From the NCBI GenBank assembly GCA_002306815.1, contig DBTA01000037.1, positions 66,351 through 130,350 of the forward strand: a stretch of 64,000 bases of DNA, read 5' to 3'. The DNA is from Dehalococcoidia bacterium UBA1328 (lineage in GTDB: Bacteria; Chloroflexota; Dehalococcoidia; Lucifugimonadales; Lucifugimonadaceae). Positions 8,327 to 17,042 of the stretch are shown here, piece after piece; within the stretch, counting starts at the first letter, position 1; each line of letters opens with the position of its first letter. The notes beneath the pieces are model-generated. The model made no database searches, was not told the DNA's origin, and was given only the letters and a program-made list of their open reading frames with translations. A program made the position numbers and the translations under genes.

Positions 8327-9184
8327 ATGGCAGAGACCAACGGCTTCACGCCACTCACACCCGGACAGGTACAGCGCTATAGCCGTCATCTGATCATGGA
8401 CGGCGTTGGTAGCGTAGGCCAGCGAAAACTGATCGATTCAAAAGTGCTGATTGTAGGCGCAGGTGGACTAGGTTCACCGGTGGCGCTTTACCTCGCACTC
8501 GCCGGTATAGGCACGATCGGAATCGTAGACTTTGATGTTGTAGACGTTTCAAACCTTCAGCGACAGATTCTGCACACCGATGCAGACGTCGGGCGGCCAA
8601 AGGTCGTTTCCGCTAAGGAAACCATTGAGGCTCATAACCCGGAAGTGAACGTAATTCTCCACGAGGAACCGATCAATTCCGACAATGCGATGGACATCAT
8701 CCCCAACTACGACATTATCGTGAACGGAGCGGACAACTTCGCCACTAGATATCTCGTAAACGACGCGGCGTATCTCGCTGGGAAGCCTCTCGTCGACGGA
8801 GCCATTCTGGTGTTCGATGGACAGGCAACAACGTATCAGCCGGGTAGTGGTTGCTACCGCTGCATGTTCCCAGACCCACCACCTCCGGGTGAAGTGCCTA
8901 ACTGTGCTGAAGCCGGTGTAATTGGCGCGCTTCCTGGACTGGTTGGTTCAATCCAGGCTCTCGAAGTCATCAAGCTCGCAATGGAAGTCGGCGATCCTCT
9001 TACCAGCCGAATGCTTCTGATCGACGCGTTGACGATGGACTTCCGCGAGATAAAGATTCGACAGAATCCAGAGTGCAAGCTTTGCGGAGAGAACCCAGAA
9101 GTCACGGAGCTGATCGATTACGAGATATTCTGTGGCATTCTTCCTCCCGAGCCAGTTGAAGAGCAGATTGTGTTGGCCGACTAG
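8327..9184 (+). CDS. moeB: MoeB/ThiF/MoeZ-type sulfur-carrier adenylyltransferase
   Basis: 285 residues. These E1-like enzymes adenylate the C-terminal Gly of ubiquitin-like sulfur carriers. Visible features are the ATP site VLIVGAGGLGSP (about residues 43-54), DFDVVDVSNLQRQ with the conserved Asp and Arg, and zinc-binding pairs CYRC (about 180) and CKLC (about 260), with the NCAEAGVIG loop. No C-terminal rhodanese domain is present, unlike MoeZ. It lies between an Rrf2 regulator and cysM, so it may load a CysO-like carrier for cysteine synthesis rather than MoaD for molybdopterin. No carrier gene is adjacent. The symbol is by family, not by proven role. Confidence 0.88.
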   Translation: MAETNGFTPLTPGQVQRYSRHLIMDGVGSVGQRKLIDSKVLIVGAGGLGSPVALYLALAGIGTIGIVDFDVVDVSNLQRQILHTDADVGRPKVVSAKETIEAHNPEVNVILHEEPINSDNAMDIIPNYDIIVNGADNFATRYLVNDAAYLAGKPLVDGAILVFDGQATTYQPGSGCYRCMFPDPPPPGEVPNCAEAGVIGALPGLVGSIQALEVIKLAMEVGDPLTSRMLLIDALTMDFREIKIRQNPECKLCGENPEVTELIDYEIFCGILPPEPVEEQIVLAD

Positions 9185-9260
9185 TCGGTGGGCATCATGT
9201 TTGTCTTAGAAATCGGGCAGGACTTGATTAGATAAACGAACTCACGAAAGACCTAATTTC

Positions 9261-10238
9261 TTGGCAAAAACTTTTGTCGCTCCGTTCACACCGGTGAAAT
9301 CTGACGCGCTTGAAGCTATTGGCAACACGCCGTTGGTCGATGTTTCAATGCTCAGTCCTGATCCAAAGATCAAGATTTACGGCAAACTCGAATCAGTGAA
9401 TCCGACGGGATCTGTTAAAGACAGAGCCGCCCGTTCGTTGATTCAAACCGCCGAAAGTGACGGGATGATTAAGCCCGGAGACACTATTCTTGAACCGACT
9501 TCGGGTAACACCGGGCTTGGTCTTGCCATGATCGGGCGAATCAAGGGTTTCAACGTCAAGGTTGTGTTGCCGGCCAGCGTTCCACCTGAGCGAATCCAGT
9601 TGCTTGAGGCATTCGGTGCCGAAGTGATCTTGTCTCACAAAGACAAGGGGACGAACGAGTCGATCATCGTTGCCAAGCAATTGGCAGAAGAAAATCCTTC
9701 GTACTTCATGCCGTACCAGTACGGAAACCTCGCCAACCCGAAAGCTCATTACACGACCACTGGTCCCGAAATTGCTCGTGACCTTCCGGACGTTGACGCC
9801 TTCGTCGCCGGGCTCGGAACCGGTGGAACCCTTATGGGGGTGGGCCAGGCACTAAGAGAGCACAACTCGAACGTCGAGATTGTTGCTACGGCTCCGCATC
9901 CCGACGATAAGGTGCAAGGACTTCGCTCGATCGAACACGGGTTCATCCCGCCAATTCTCGATCTCGACAAACTCGACGGCCGAATTCTTGTCGAAGGCGA
10001 AGAGGCGTTCTACTGGACACGTCGATTGTTGACCGATGCGGGTTACTTTGTCGGTGTCTCTTCAGGAGCCACTTTCGCAACAGCGCGCAAGATCGCTCAG
10101 AAGTGGTCACGCGAAGGTAGAGAAGGCAAAATCGTCGCAATGTTTGCCGACGGCGGTTGGAAGTACCTGTCTACCGGTATTTACGGTGAAGACTTCAAGT
10201 TCAAACAGTCAGAAATCGAAGGCAAGACCTGGTGGTAG
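9261..10238 (+). CDS. cysM: Cysteine synthase CysM, O-phosphoserine sulfhydrylase type
   Basis: 325 residues from a TTG start 76 bases after moeB. A PLP fold-type II enzyme: the PLP lysine is K53 in NPTGSVKDRAA, with the phosphate loop EPTSGNTGLGLAM and the GTGGTLMG loop. Several features resemble mycobacterial CysM, which uses O-phosphoserine and a thiocarboxylated CysO carrier: VAGLGTGGTLMGVGQALREH, the GWKYLSTGIYG segment and the extended C terminus ending near EGKTWW. The neighbouring adenylyltransferase fits that pathway. From sequence alone it could still be an ordinary O-acetylserine sulfhydrylase. An intrinsic terminator follows. Confidence 0.88.
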   Translation: MAKTFVAPFTPVKSDALEAIGNTPLVDVSMLSPDPKIKIYGKLESVNPTGSVKDRAARSLIQTAESDGMIKPGDTILEPTSGNTGLGLAMIGRIKGFNVKVVLPASVPPERIQLLEAFGAEVILSHKDKGTNESIIVAKQLAEENPSYFMPYQYGNLANPKAHYTTTGPEIARDLPDVDAFVAGLGTGGTLMGVGQALREHNSNVEIVATAPHPDDKVQGLRSIEHGFIPPILDLDKLDGRILVEGEEAFYWTRRLLTDAGYFVGVSSGATFATARKIAQKWSREGREGKIVAMFADGGWKYLSTGIYGEDFKFKQSEIEGKTWW

Positions 10239-10273
10239 TCGCCTAAGATTTCCTAAATAGGTTTACTATCGAG

Positions 10274-10309
10274 ACCCCCGAGTTCATTTCGAATCAGGGG
10301 TTGTTTTTT
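10274..10309 (+). terminator. Rho-independent terminator of the Rrf2-moeB-cysM unit
   Basis: ACCCC...GGGGT outer arms with a GAGTTC/GAAtC inner arm form a hairpin about 35 bases after the cysM stop, directly followed by TTGTTTTTT on the plus strand. Confidence 0.8.
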
Positions 10310-10342
10310 ACATTTGAAAATCTATGAGTAAGGAATCGATAG

Positions 10343-11785
10343 TTGGCTAGTAGTTCCTTGAGAGAGTCGGAAAAGTCAGAACTGATATTCAAAACCGCGC
10401 GTGTGCAGGCGAGACTCATTTCCTCTGGAGAGTTGCTTTCGGAAGAACTTGTTCAGGCGCACCTCGAACAGATAGAAAAGGTGAATCCGGCTGTAAATGC
10501 GATGGTCACCATGGTTTCCGAATCGGCTCTGGAACAGGCAAGAGAAGCCGATAAAGCTCGCTCAAGAGGTGATGAGCTAGGTCCGCTGCACGGACTACCA
10601 GTCGCGGTGAAGGATCTTCAGGACACTGCAGGCATTCTTACGACTCACGGCTCACCGATCTACGAAAACAATGTTCCTGAAAACGACGCTCTTATTGTCG
10701 AGCGGCTCAAGGCGGCTGGGGCCATTGTTACAGGCAAATCTAACACCCCCGAATTCGGGGCGGGATCTCAAACTTTTAATGCGGTTTTCGGTACAACAAA
10801 GAATCCATATGACCTGAGTAGAACCTGCGGCGGTAGTTCGGGTGGAGCTGGTGTCGCACTCGCAACCGGAATGACGACAATTGCCACTGGCTCGGATCTT
10901 GGTGGATCGTTACGTAACCCGGCTGCGTGGTCGAACGTCGTCGGGATTCGCCCGGCTCCGGGAAGAGTGCCAGCGGTTGGTGGCGACCTTGGATGGTCGA
11001 ACCTGTCAACTGAAGGCCCGATGGGTCGCACTGTCGATGATGTTGCCTTTCAGTTGAGAGTGATGGCGGGTGATGACCCTCGCTCCCCTTTGTCGCTGCG
11101 AGAATCTGGTGATGTGTTTATCGGCTCTCTTGAGAGAGATTTCAAAGGTGTTCGAATTGCGTGGAGCAAGGATTTGGGTGGTCGGCCAATCGACGCAGAA
11201 AACAGCCGAGTGACAGAGTCACAAAAGCACGTTTTCGAAGATCTGGGGATGATCGTGGAGGATGACGAACCTGATCTTTCGAACACTGACGAGATTTTCC
11301 AGACCCTGCGTGCGTATAGTTTCGCTATCAAGCACAAGTCACACATGCGTGATCACCGAGACAAGTTGAAAGAAACGGTGATTTGGAATGCCGAGCAAGG
11401 TATGAAGCTTTCGGCAATCGACGTAGCCCATGCAGAGCAGCTAAGGACGCGGCTTTGGGAGCAGCTACAGGTGTTCTTTACCAAGTACGAGTTCCTTGCT
11501 ATGCCGGTTACTTCGGTACCACCGTTTTCGATCGATTTGGAGTACCCGCTTGAAATTAACGGGATCAAGCCAGAGACGTATCTGGATTGGATGTGGCCGT
11601 GCTACACGATTTCCGTAACTGGGCTTCCCGCGATGTCCTTGCCTGCAGGGTTTACCTGCGATGGACTTCCGGTTGGGTTGCAGTTGGTGGGTCGACCTCG
11701 AGATGAGATGGGATTGCTTCAGCTCGCCACCGCGTTCGAAGGCGAGACGAATTTCTGGAAGCAACGCCCGGGCGTAGTTGGATAG
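10343..11785 (+). CDS. Amidase (amidase-signature family)
   Basis: 480 residues from a TTG codon. The Ser-cisSer-Lys machinery is complete: Lys90 in LPVAVKDLQDTAG, the cis-Ser in CGGSSGGAG (163-168) and the nucleophile Ser189 in GSDLGGSLR. Members hydrolyse amides of many kinds, and this length without partner GatC/GatB genes nearby suggests a catabolic amidase rather than the tRNA amidotransferase subunit GatA. Later segments GLPAMSLPAGF and GLPVGLQLVG are also family hallmarks. It follows the cysM terminator, so it starts a new transcript. A dispersed repeat copy lies just past its stop. The TTG start is supported by the reach of the frame only. Confidence 0.9.
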   Translation: MASSSLRESEKSELIFKTARVQARLISSGELLSEELVQAHLEQIEKVNPAVNAMVTMVSESALEQAREADKARSRGDELGPLHGLPVAVKDLQDTAGILTTHGSPIYENNVPENDALIVERLKAAGAIVTGKSNTPEFGAGSQTFNAVFGTTKNPYDLSRTCGGSSGGAGVALATGMTTIATGSDLGGSLRNPAAWSNVVGIRPAPGRVPAVGGDLGWSNLSTEGPMGRTVDDVAFQLRVMAGDDPRSPLSLRESGDVFIGSLERDFKGVRIAWSKDLGGRPIDAENSRVTESQKHVFEDLGMIVEDDEPDLSNTDEIFQTLRAYSFAIKHKSHMRDHRDKLKETVIWNAEQGMKLSAIDVAHAEQLRTRLWEQLQVFFTKYEFLAMPVTSVPPFSIDLEYPLEINGIKPETYLDWMWPCYTISVTGLPAMSLPAGFTCDGLPVGLQLVGRPRDEMGLLQLATAFEGETNFWKQRPGVVG

Positions 11786-11800
11786 GTAGTTCGTGTCCTG

Positions 11801-11835
11801 CCTCCCTTTCAGGGAGGGAGTTAGAGTGTGGGTTG
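11801..11835 (+). repeat. Dispersed intergenic repeat, copy 1
   Basis: A 35-base element starting with the palindrome CCTCCCT-TTC-AGGGAGG and ending GTGGGTTG, 15 bases past the amidase stop. It matches 28 of 35 ungapped positions of a second element at 29440-29474, also just past a gene end (arsM). Both look like REP-type extragenic repeats. Confidence 0.5.
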
Positions 11836-12048
11836 ATTCGATTAAGTGAGAGGGATTACGCTTGGCTGCGATTTGCGTGACTCCTCCCCATGTCCCTCGT
11901 TGCCTCAAGACGTCGATTTACGTGGTTCGGAGGTCGGTCCAGATTTTTATCGGGATGACATTGGGAAGGTTGATCGTGGCCAAACGCCTTCCGTCGACTC
12001 GAAATACAATGCGCCATATTTACAAACTCGTGATGGAGGATTAGCGCA

Positions 12049-12849
12049 GTGGACCTGAAGCTTCTTGGAAAACGTGCGGTAGTAACCGGTGGAAGTCGTG
12101 GTATCGGCAAAGCCATTGCTCGAACTCTTGCCAAAGAAGGTGTATCGGTAGTTATCGCCTCAAGAGGCAAGGAGGCGCTCGACGCTACAGCCGGAGAACT
12201 GACGAATGAAACGGGTTCGATGGTAACTGGCGTCGTCGTCGATACAGGATCAGATGAAAGCGTGCGCAACCTCGCTGTCGAATCGAAATCGATACTTGGT
12301 GGTATAGACATTCTAGTCAACTGTGCCGCTCGACCCGGTGGTCAAAGCACAGTGCCTACTCTGTCGGGAGTCACTACGGAAGACTTCAACGATCATATGA
12401 ACGTAAAAGTCATGGGTTATTTGCGATGCGCCCGTGAAGTTGCGCCAATCATGACTGATCAGGGATGGGGACGGATCATCAACATATCGGGGCTCGCTTC
12501 CCGCAGTACGGGTACTGTTGTAGGTTCAATGCGCAACGTCGCAGTTTCCGCGATGACCAAGAATCTTGCTGACGAACTCGGCCCGCACGGAATCAACGTC
12601 ACGGTCGTGCATCCGGGACTGACTCGAACTGAAGCCACAGAAGGCGTCGTGGCAAGACGAGCGGAGGCGGAAGGTATTAGCGAAGAAGAAGTTGAGCAGA
12701 ATATTGCTAAAGGCAACTCATCCCGGACGATCATTGACGCTTCGGATATCGCCTACATAGTTGCCATGCTCGCTTCCCCTATGTCGATCGCGATTAACGG
12801 TGATGGTATAGCTGCCGGTGGCGGTGTTGGGACGGCGATCTACTACTGA
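12049..12849 (+). CDS. Short-chain dehydrogenase-like protein lacking the Tyr/Lys catalytic pair
   Basis: 266 residues from GTG. The cofactor motif TGGSRGIG (13-20) and the NCAA segment are intact, so a Rossmann fold binding NAD(P) is likely. At the catalytic block, however, the usual YxxxK reads G159SMRN163, so both the Tyr and the Lys are missing, while downstream residues (AMTKNLADELGPHGINV) align normally. Ser147 is near the expected Ser. SDR relatives with an RNxA pattern here exist, and their chemistry is uncertain. It lies between the amidase and the hyi pair on the same strand. It may be a non-classical reductase, an isomerase or a binding protein. Confidence 0.85.
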   Translation: MDLKLLGKRAVVTGGSRGIGKAIARTLAKEGVSVVIASRGKEALDATAGELTNETGSMVTGVVVDTGSDESVRNLAVESKSILGGIDILVNCAARPGGQSTVPTLSGVTTEDFNDHMNVKVMGYLRCAREVAPIMTDQGWGRIINISGLASRSTGTVVGSMRNVAVSAMTKNLADELGPHGINVTVVHPGLTRTEATEGVVARRAEAEGISEEEVEQNIAKGNSSRTIIDASDIAYIVAMLASPMSIAINGDGIAAGGGVGTAIYY

Positions 12850-13004
12850 TCCTGCGACACGGGAGTTGCTGAATCCAACGCCGTCATCGGCAGTGGATCA
12901 GCAAGTATGATTGTGTACTGCCGTTGCGCGATGACCGCGCGTAGCGCATGAAAATGACTGCCTCTTGAGATCGCGATCTTGAGTTCCACGGAGAAACCCT
13001 ACAG

Positions 13005-13781
13005 ATGACCAAACTCGCCGCTAACCTTTCTATGATGTTCAACGAGGTAGATTTTCTCGATCGATTTGAAGCGGCTGCGAAGGCAGGTTTCAAGGGCGTG
13101 GAATATTTGTTCCCGTATGACTATCCGGCGGAACAGATCAAGGAAAAGCTAGATGAGCACAACCTGACACAGGTGCTTTTCGACTTCCCTGCCGGTGACT
13201 GGGATGCGGGCGATCGTGGATGCGCAATTCACCCTGATCGAGTTGGCGAATTCCAGGACGGAGTTGGAAAGGCTTTTGAGTACGCAAAATTTCTCGAATG
13301 CGAGCGACTAACAGTTCTCGCTGGAAAGGCCGATTCTTCGTTGGGTGGAGATCAAATGCACGCTACATTGGTCGACAATTTGAAGTTTGCTTCGAACGCA
13401 GTTGCTGGCACAAACATCACCGTGCTTCTAGAAGCGATCAACACCATAGACATCCCCGGGTACGCCGTTTTCCGAAATAACCAGAGTCGCGCCGCCGTTG
13501 AGGCTGCTGGTGCCGAAAACGTTAAGGTTCAGTACGACATTTATCACATGCAAATCATGGAAGGCGATTTGACTCGTGCTATTGATGCGAACCTAGACGT
13601 GATCGGTCACTTTCAGCTCGCTGACAACCCAGGCCGACACGAACCAGGCACGGGTGAAATAAACTACGACTTCCTGCTGCCTTATATCGATTCAAAGGGC
13701 TACAACGGTTGGGTCGGTTGCGAGTACATGCCTGCTGGTGACACTGTTGCCGGACTCGGATGGGCAGCAAAGTACCTCTAA
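13005..13781 (+). CDS. hyi: Hydroxypyruvate isomerase, copy 1
   Basis: 258 residues, TIM-barrel of the xylose-isomerase-like family. Hyi interconverts hydroxypyruvate and tartronate semialdehyde in glyoxylate and glycerate metabolism. The two catalytic glutamates are in LLEAINTIDIPGY and VGCEYMPAG, with family blocks YDIYHMQIMEGD and LADNPGRHEPGTGEINY. The first block reads EAIN, where most members and the second copy have EPIN. The next gene is a close paralogue (257 residues), separated by an inverted repeat. An upstream GGAG lies a few bases before ATG. Confidence 0.9.
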   Translation: MTKLAANLSMMFNEVDFLDRFEAAAKAGFKGVEYLFPYDYPAEQIKEKLDEHNLTQVLFDFPAGDWDAGDRGCAIHPDRVGEFQDGVGKAFEYAKFLECERLTVLAGKADSSLGGDQMHATLVDNLKFASNAVAGTNITVLLEAINTIDIPGYAVFRNNQSRAAVEAAGAENVKVQYDIYHMQIMEGDLTRAIDANLDVIGHFQLADNPGRHEPGTGEINYDFLLPYIDSKGYNGWVGCEYMPAGDTVAGLGWAAKYL

Positions 13782-13794
13782 ACGGAACGTTGGA

Positions 13795-13846
13795 TTTAAT
13801 CGCACTGTCAGGAGCGGGTATCCGTCGTCGTGGCAGTGCGATTAAA
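13795..13846. repeat. 13-bp inverted repeat between the two hyi genes
   Basis: Perfect arms TTTAATCGCACTG (13795-13807) and CAGTGCGATTAAA (13834-13846) enclose 26 bases, 13 bases after hyi copy 1. It could be an attenuating or stabilising hairpin that sets different expression of the two copies, or an operator. No run of T follows on the plus strand. Confidence 0.6.
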
Positions 13847-13900
13847 GCTCTCGCGTCGCTCGGGAATAATCGGAGCGACTATCACTTTTAAGGACCTAGA

Positions 13901-14674
13901 ATGCCTAAGCTCGAAGCCAATTTACAGTGGATGTTCAACGAATATGATCTGATTGATCGCTACGACGCCGCAGCGCGAGCTGGTTTCAAGGGTGTGGAGC
14001 TTCAAGCGCCCTATCCGCTGGAGATCGACCAGATCGTAGAAAGGCTCGAAAAGAACGATCTCAAGCATGTGATCATTAACTCCCCTGTGAGCGACCCCGA
14101 CAGTGGCATTAACAACATAGCGCTTCGAGCTGATCGTAAAGATCTCTATGCAGAGCGAACGGCAAAGGCAGTTGAGTACGCATCGGGCTTGGGCTGCATT
14201 GGCGTGAACATTGGTTGCGGTCCAATCGGCGATGTTGACCCGCAAGAAGCCCACGAGACATTCATTTACAACATTCGCCACGCGGCTGACGAACTAGCAA
14301 TGGTCGGGGTAGTCGCGCTTGTCGAACCAATCAACACTAGAGATCAGCCGGGATTTTTTGTGAACACTTCTCGTGGTGGACTTGATGCGATTGCCGAGGC
14401 GGGGCATCCGAATCTCGCGTTGCTGTACGACTTCTACCATATGCAGATCATGGAAGGTGAATTGTCTCTGACGGTGCAGGAACATCTATCATCGATCAAG
14501 CACATTCAAATTGCAGACAATCCCGGTCGCCATGAACCTGGAACTGGTGAGATCAACTACGATCACATTCTTGGCTGGCTGGATGAGATTGGCTACGACG
14601 GCTGGGTAGGTTGTGAATACGGTCCGAGTGGTAGTACCGAAGAGACTCTAGGTTGGGCAAAAGCCTGGCTGTAG
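13901..14674 (+). CDS. hyi: Hydroxypyruvate isomerase, copy 2
   Basis: 257 residues, aligned along its whole length with the preceding gene (shared LEANLQWMFNEYDLIDRYDAA start, YDFYHMQIMEGE, ADNPGRHEPGTGEINYD). The catalytic glutamates are in LVEPINTRDQPG and VGCEYGPSG. The pair looks like a tandem duplication that has since diverged, with different residues around the substrate-facing region near positions 60-75 (FPAGDWDAGDRG in copy 1, SPVSDPDSGINN in copy 2). Copy 2 keeps the canonical EPIN and may be the ancestral activity. One copy could be an otnI/2-oxo-tetronate isomerase or other sugar-acid isomerase. Confidence 0.9.
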   Translation: MPKLEANLQWMFNEYDLIDRYDAAARAGFKGVELQAPYPLEIDQIVERLEKNDLKHVIINSPVSDPDSGINNIALRADRKDLYAERTAKAVEYASGLGCIGVNIGCGPIGDVDPQEAHETFIYNIRHAADELAMVGVVALVEPINTRDQPGFFVNTSRGGLDAIAEAGHPNLALLYDFYHMQIMEGELSLTVQEHLSSIKHIQIADNPGRHEPGTGEINYDHILGWLDEIGYDGWVGCEYGPSGSTEETLGWAKAWL

Positions 14675-14719
14675 AACAATACGAATCGTAAAACTGGATC
14701 AGGGCGCAAGGTCGAGAGA

Positions 14720-15589
14720 ATGAGCACGCAACAAATTACTCAGTTCGATAGCGGAGATGCCGACCTGCGAGCGGATATCCGTCGGATGGGCGAGATGCTC
14801 GGCGACAGCTTGCGGAATTTGTGGGGCGAAGAGCTTTATGAGCTCATCGAGTATGTCAGGGCGACAACGCGTGAACTCAAAGAGTCGCCGAACCAGAAGC
14901 TCCACGACGAGTTGATCAAAAAGCTCGACGAATCATCACTATGGCACGTGATTCGCATGGTTCGACCGTTCACCAGTTACTTTCACCTCGCGAATGTTGC
15001 CGAGCAGTATCACCGAATCGAGTTCAAAGGTGTCGCTGGGGCACGGCTAGAGTGGCTCGAAGAAGCATTTGACCGCGTGAGGGCAGCGGACATTCCCCGC
15101 GACGAAGTTAGGGATGTGATTGAACGTATTGAGGTGCGTCCGGTTTACACTGCGCACCCAACTGAAGCCGCCCGTCGCTCGATTTTGAACAAGCTCCGAC
15201 GAGTTGGTGAACTGTTAAACGATCGATCGAACCCTATTTTGTTGGGATCGGAGAAGCGCCGTATCGATCGTCGTCTGTCTGAAGTGATCGAAGAGATTCT
15301 TCAAACTGACGAACTTCGCCATGTGCGACCTCAACCTGTCGATGAAGCCCGAAACATCATCTACTACATGGAAGATATGTTCCGGTTTGCGATTGCGGAG
15401 GTTGAAGAGGCATTAGACGACCAGTTGGAAACGCTAGATATTAGTCGTTCGCCTTCCACACGCGCACGTCGATTCGGTACATGGGTTGCTGGCGCGTCGA
15501 CGTTTAGCCAAAGAACACGACCCGCAGGTGAGAGGGCACTGTTGCTCTCGATTAATGGCGTTGCTGCAGGCCTGAAAAACACTGGATAG
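14720..15589 (+). pseudogene. ppc: Phosphoenolpyruvate carboxylase with large internal deletion
   Basis: 289 codons against roughly 900 in normal PEP carboxylases. Residues 1-258 are a good N-terminal third, including VYTAHPTEAARRSIL with the catalytic His146 and the RFGTWVAG approach to the GGDRDGNP motif. The sequence then jumps after about residue 258-262, and the last residues ERALLLSINGVAAGLKNTG match the invariant PEPC C terminus, which ends xxxIAAGxRNTG. The rest of the barrel, including the metal site and the GRGGS loop, is absent. The join is in frame. As it stands it cannot fix bicarbonate onto PEP. It could be a true deletion or a collapsed assembly. pgpA follows after 4 bases. Confidence 0.85.
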
Positions 15590-15593
15590 CTCT

Positions 15594-16103
15594 GTGGATA
15601 GTTCCTCAACCAACAACCCGAAGAATCCAGTGATTTCACTCGTTGCAGAAGCGATTGCAACGGGTTTGGGCTCGGGAAAATGGCCATTCGTTGCACCGGC
15701 AACTGTGGGGACGTTTACCGCGTTGGTCGCCTACTGGTTGTTGGATTCAGTTGGGTTTAACGGAACCGGTGATTCGCCGTGGTATTTCGCACTGATAATC
15801 GTCGCCACATTTGCAGGAATCTGGGCCACAGAGTACATAGACTCCGAAGAAGATCACGATCCAAAACGAGGGGTAATCGACGAGTGGGTTGGAATGTGGG
15901 TTACCGTACTGTTCCTACCAGTGACCTGGCAATGGATGCTTGCCGGGTTCGTTTTTTTCCGTGCACTCGATATCCTTAAGCCTCTCGGTATTCGGCGTGT
16001 CGAAGCGTGGCCGGGAGGCTGGGGCATTATGTTCGATGACATCGCAGCAGGCGTGCTGGGCGCGGTGATTTTGAACGTAGTTCGACTGATCTTTTTCGCT
16101 TAG
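15594..16103 (+). CDS. pgpA: Phosphatidylglycerophosphatase A
   Basis: 169 residues, starting at GTG 4 bases after the ppc remnant. PgpA removes the phosphate from phosphatidylglycerophosphate to make phosphatidylglycerol. Family blocks are visible: ATGLGSGKWPFVAPATVGT (usually GSGxxPxAPGTxGS), the DEWVGMWVT segment (DExxG, metal-binding acidics) and FFRALDILKPLGIRRVEAWPGGWGIMFDD. Three or four hydrophobic stretches make it an inner-membrane protein. The C-terminal DDIAAGVLGAV is typical. Convergent with the downstream alpha/beta hydrolase gene. Confidence 0.92.
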   Translation: MDSSSTNNPKNPVISLVAEAIATGLGSGKWPFVAPATVGTFTALVAYWLLDSVGFNGTGDSPWYFALIIVATFAGIWATEYIDSEEDHDPKRGVIDEWVGMWVTVLFLPVTWQWMLAGFVFFRALDILKPLGIRRVEAWPGGWGIMFDDIAAGVLGAVILNVVRLIFFA

Positions 16104-16123
16104 TCAGCCGAGAACGTTACTGG

Positions 16124-16942
16124 TTAAGCTTGCGCTCTTTTCCGAATTACCTGACCAAAATAGGCGTTCACCAGTTGGACAAATCTCTCGGGCTGAGCGT
16201 CGTGCATGCCGTGTCCAACGTCGTTCCATTTCACGTATCGACCGTTCTCGAGCAGATCATCGGCGCGCCCTGCCTCGGAGTCGCTTATTGCGGCGCCCAT
16301 ATCGGGATTTGCTTGCATCAATAGAACCGGTGTTTTGATCTCGGCGAGCACGGCATCTGGATCCCACATTTCGGCGATTCCTCCTTCAATCGCTGGTACC
16401 CAAACGTCAGGATCGACTCTGTATATCGCGTTGGCTCGACGTTCTATGACTTCTTCCGTTGCCGAGTCGTCGATCTTACGTTGTTCTACTTTGTACTCAT
16501 AAAGGCTCAGGTTCTTTTTGCGAAGCTCGAGTACTTCCTTGAATCGATCGGTTTGCTCGACATAGAGAGGAGGGTCTTCGAGGACCGCGGAAGCAACCAG
16601 ATCAGGAGTCACTGCGCAAACCCCTGATGATGTAATTGCTCCAAGTGAGTGACCAACGAGAAACGCGGGTTCATCGACTACGTTCCGCAAGAACTCGACG
16701 ATTTCTATTGGATAGTCGATAAAGCGATATCCCTCCGGAGTTCGACCAGAGTCACCATGCCCACGCAGGTCGACAGCGTACACATGCCAGTCAGTCGAAA
16801 GTTGATCAATGACCGGTTCCCAATTCCGCCAGAATCCTCCGATCCCGTGAATCAGTACTAAGGGCGGACCATTGTTTGGACCCTCCGCGTAGTTCACTTC
16901 GATAGTGCTGGCGACAAATTTCTTTTCGGAATATTGAGTCAT
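16124..16942 (-). CDS. Alpha/beta hydrolase, copy A
   Basis: 272 residues. Alpha/beta-fold hydrolase with oxyanion HGIGG (LVLIHGIGG), the nucleophile elbow GHSLGAIT (Ser about 96), a likely acid in the VLLMQANPDMG segment and a catalytic His in VGHGMHD near residue 245. Family members include esterases, lactonases and dienelactone hydrolases, and the substrate cannot be told. It is a paralogue of the next gene upstream (17043-17870): same order of motifs and similar length. Both lie downstream of sucCD on the same strand, with about 100 bases between them. Confidence 0.88.
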   Translation of the reverse strand: MTQYSEKKFVASTIEVNYAEGPNNGPPLVLIHGIGGFWRNWEPVIDQLSTDWHVYAVDLRGHGDSGRTPEGYRFIDYPIEIVEFLRNVVDEPAFLVGHSLGAITSSGVCAVTPDLVASAVLEDPPLYVEQTDRFKEVLELRKKNLSLYEYKVEQRKIDDSATEEVIERRANAIYRVDPDVWVPAIEGGIAEMWDPDAVLAEIKTPVLLMQANPDMGAAISDSEAGRADDLLENGRYVKWNDVGHGMHDAQPERFVQLVNAYFGQVIRKRAQA

Positions 16943-17042
16943 ACCGTGTCCGTAGTTTCGTGCAGGTTAGCGCGACGTCATTCTGAACTAGATTCAGAAT
17001 ATCGGTCAATTGTGATCGAGCAGCTATCCCGCAGCTGAGAAG

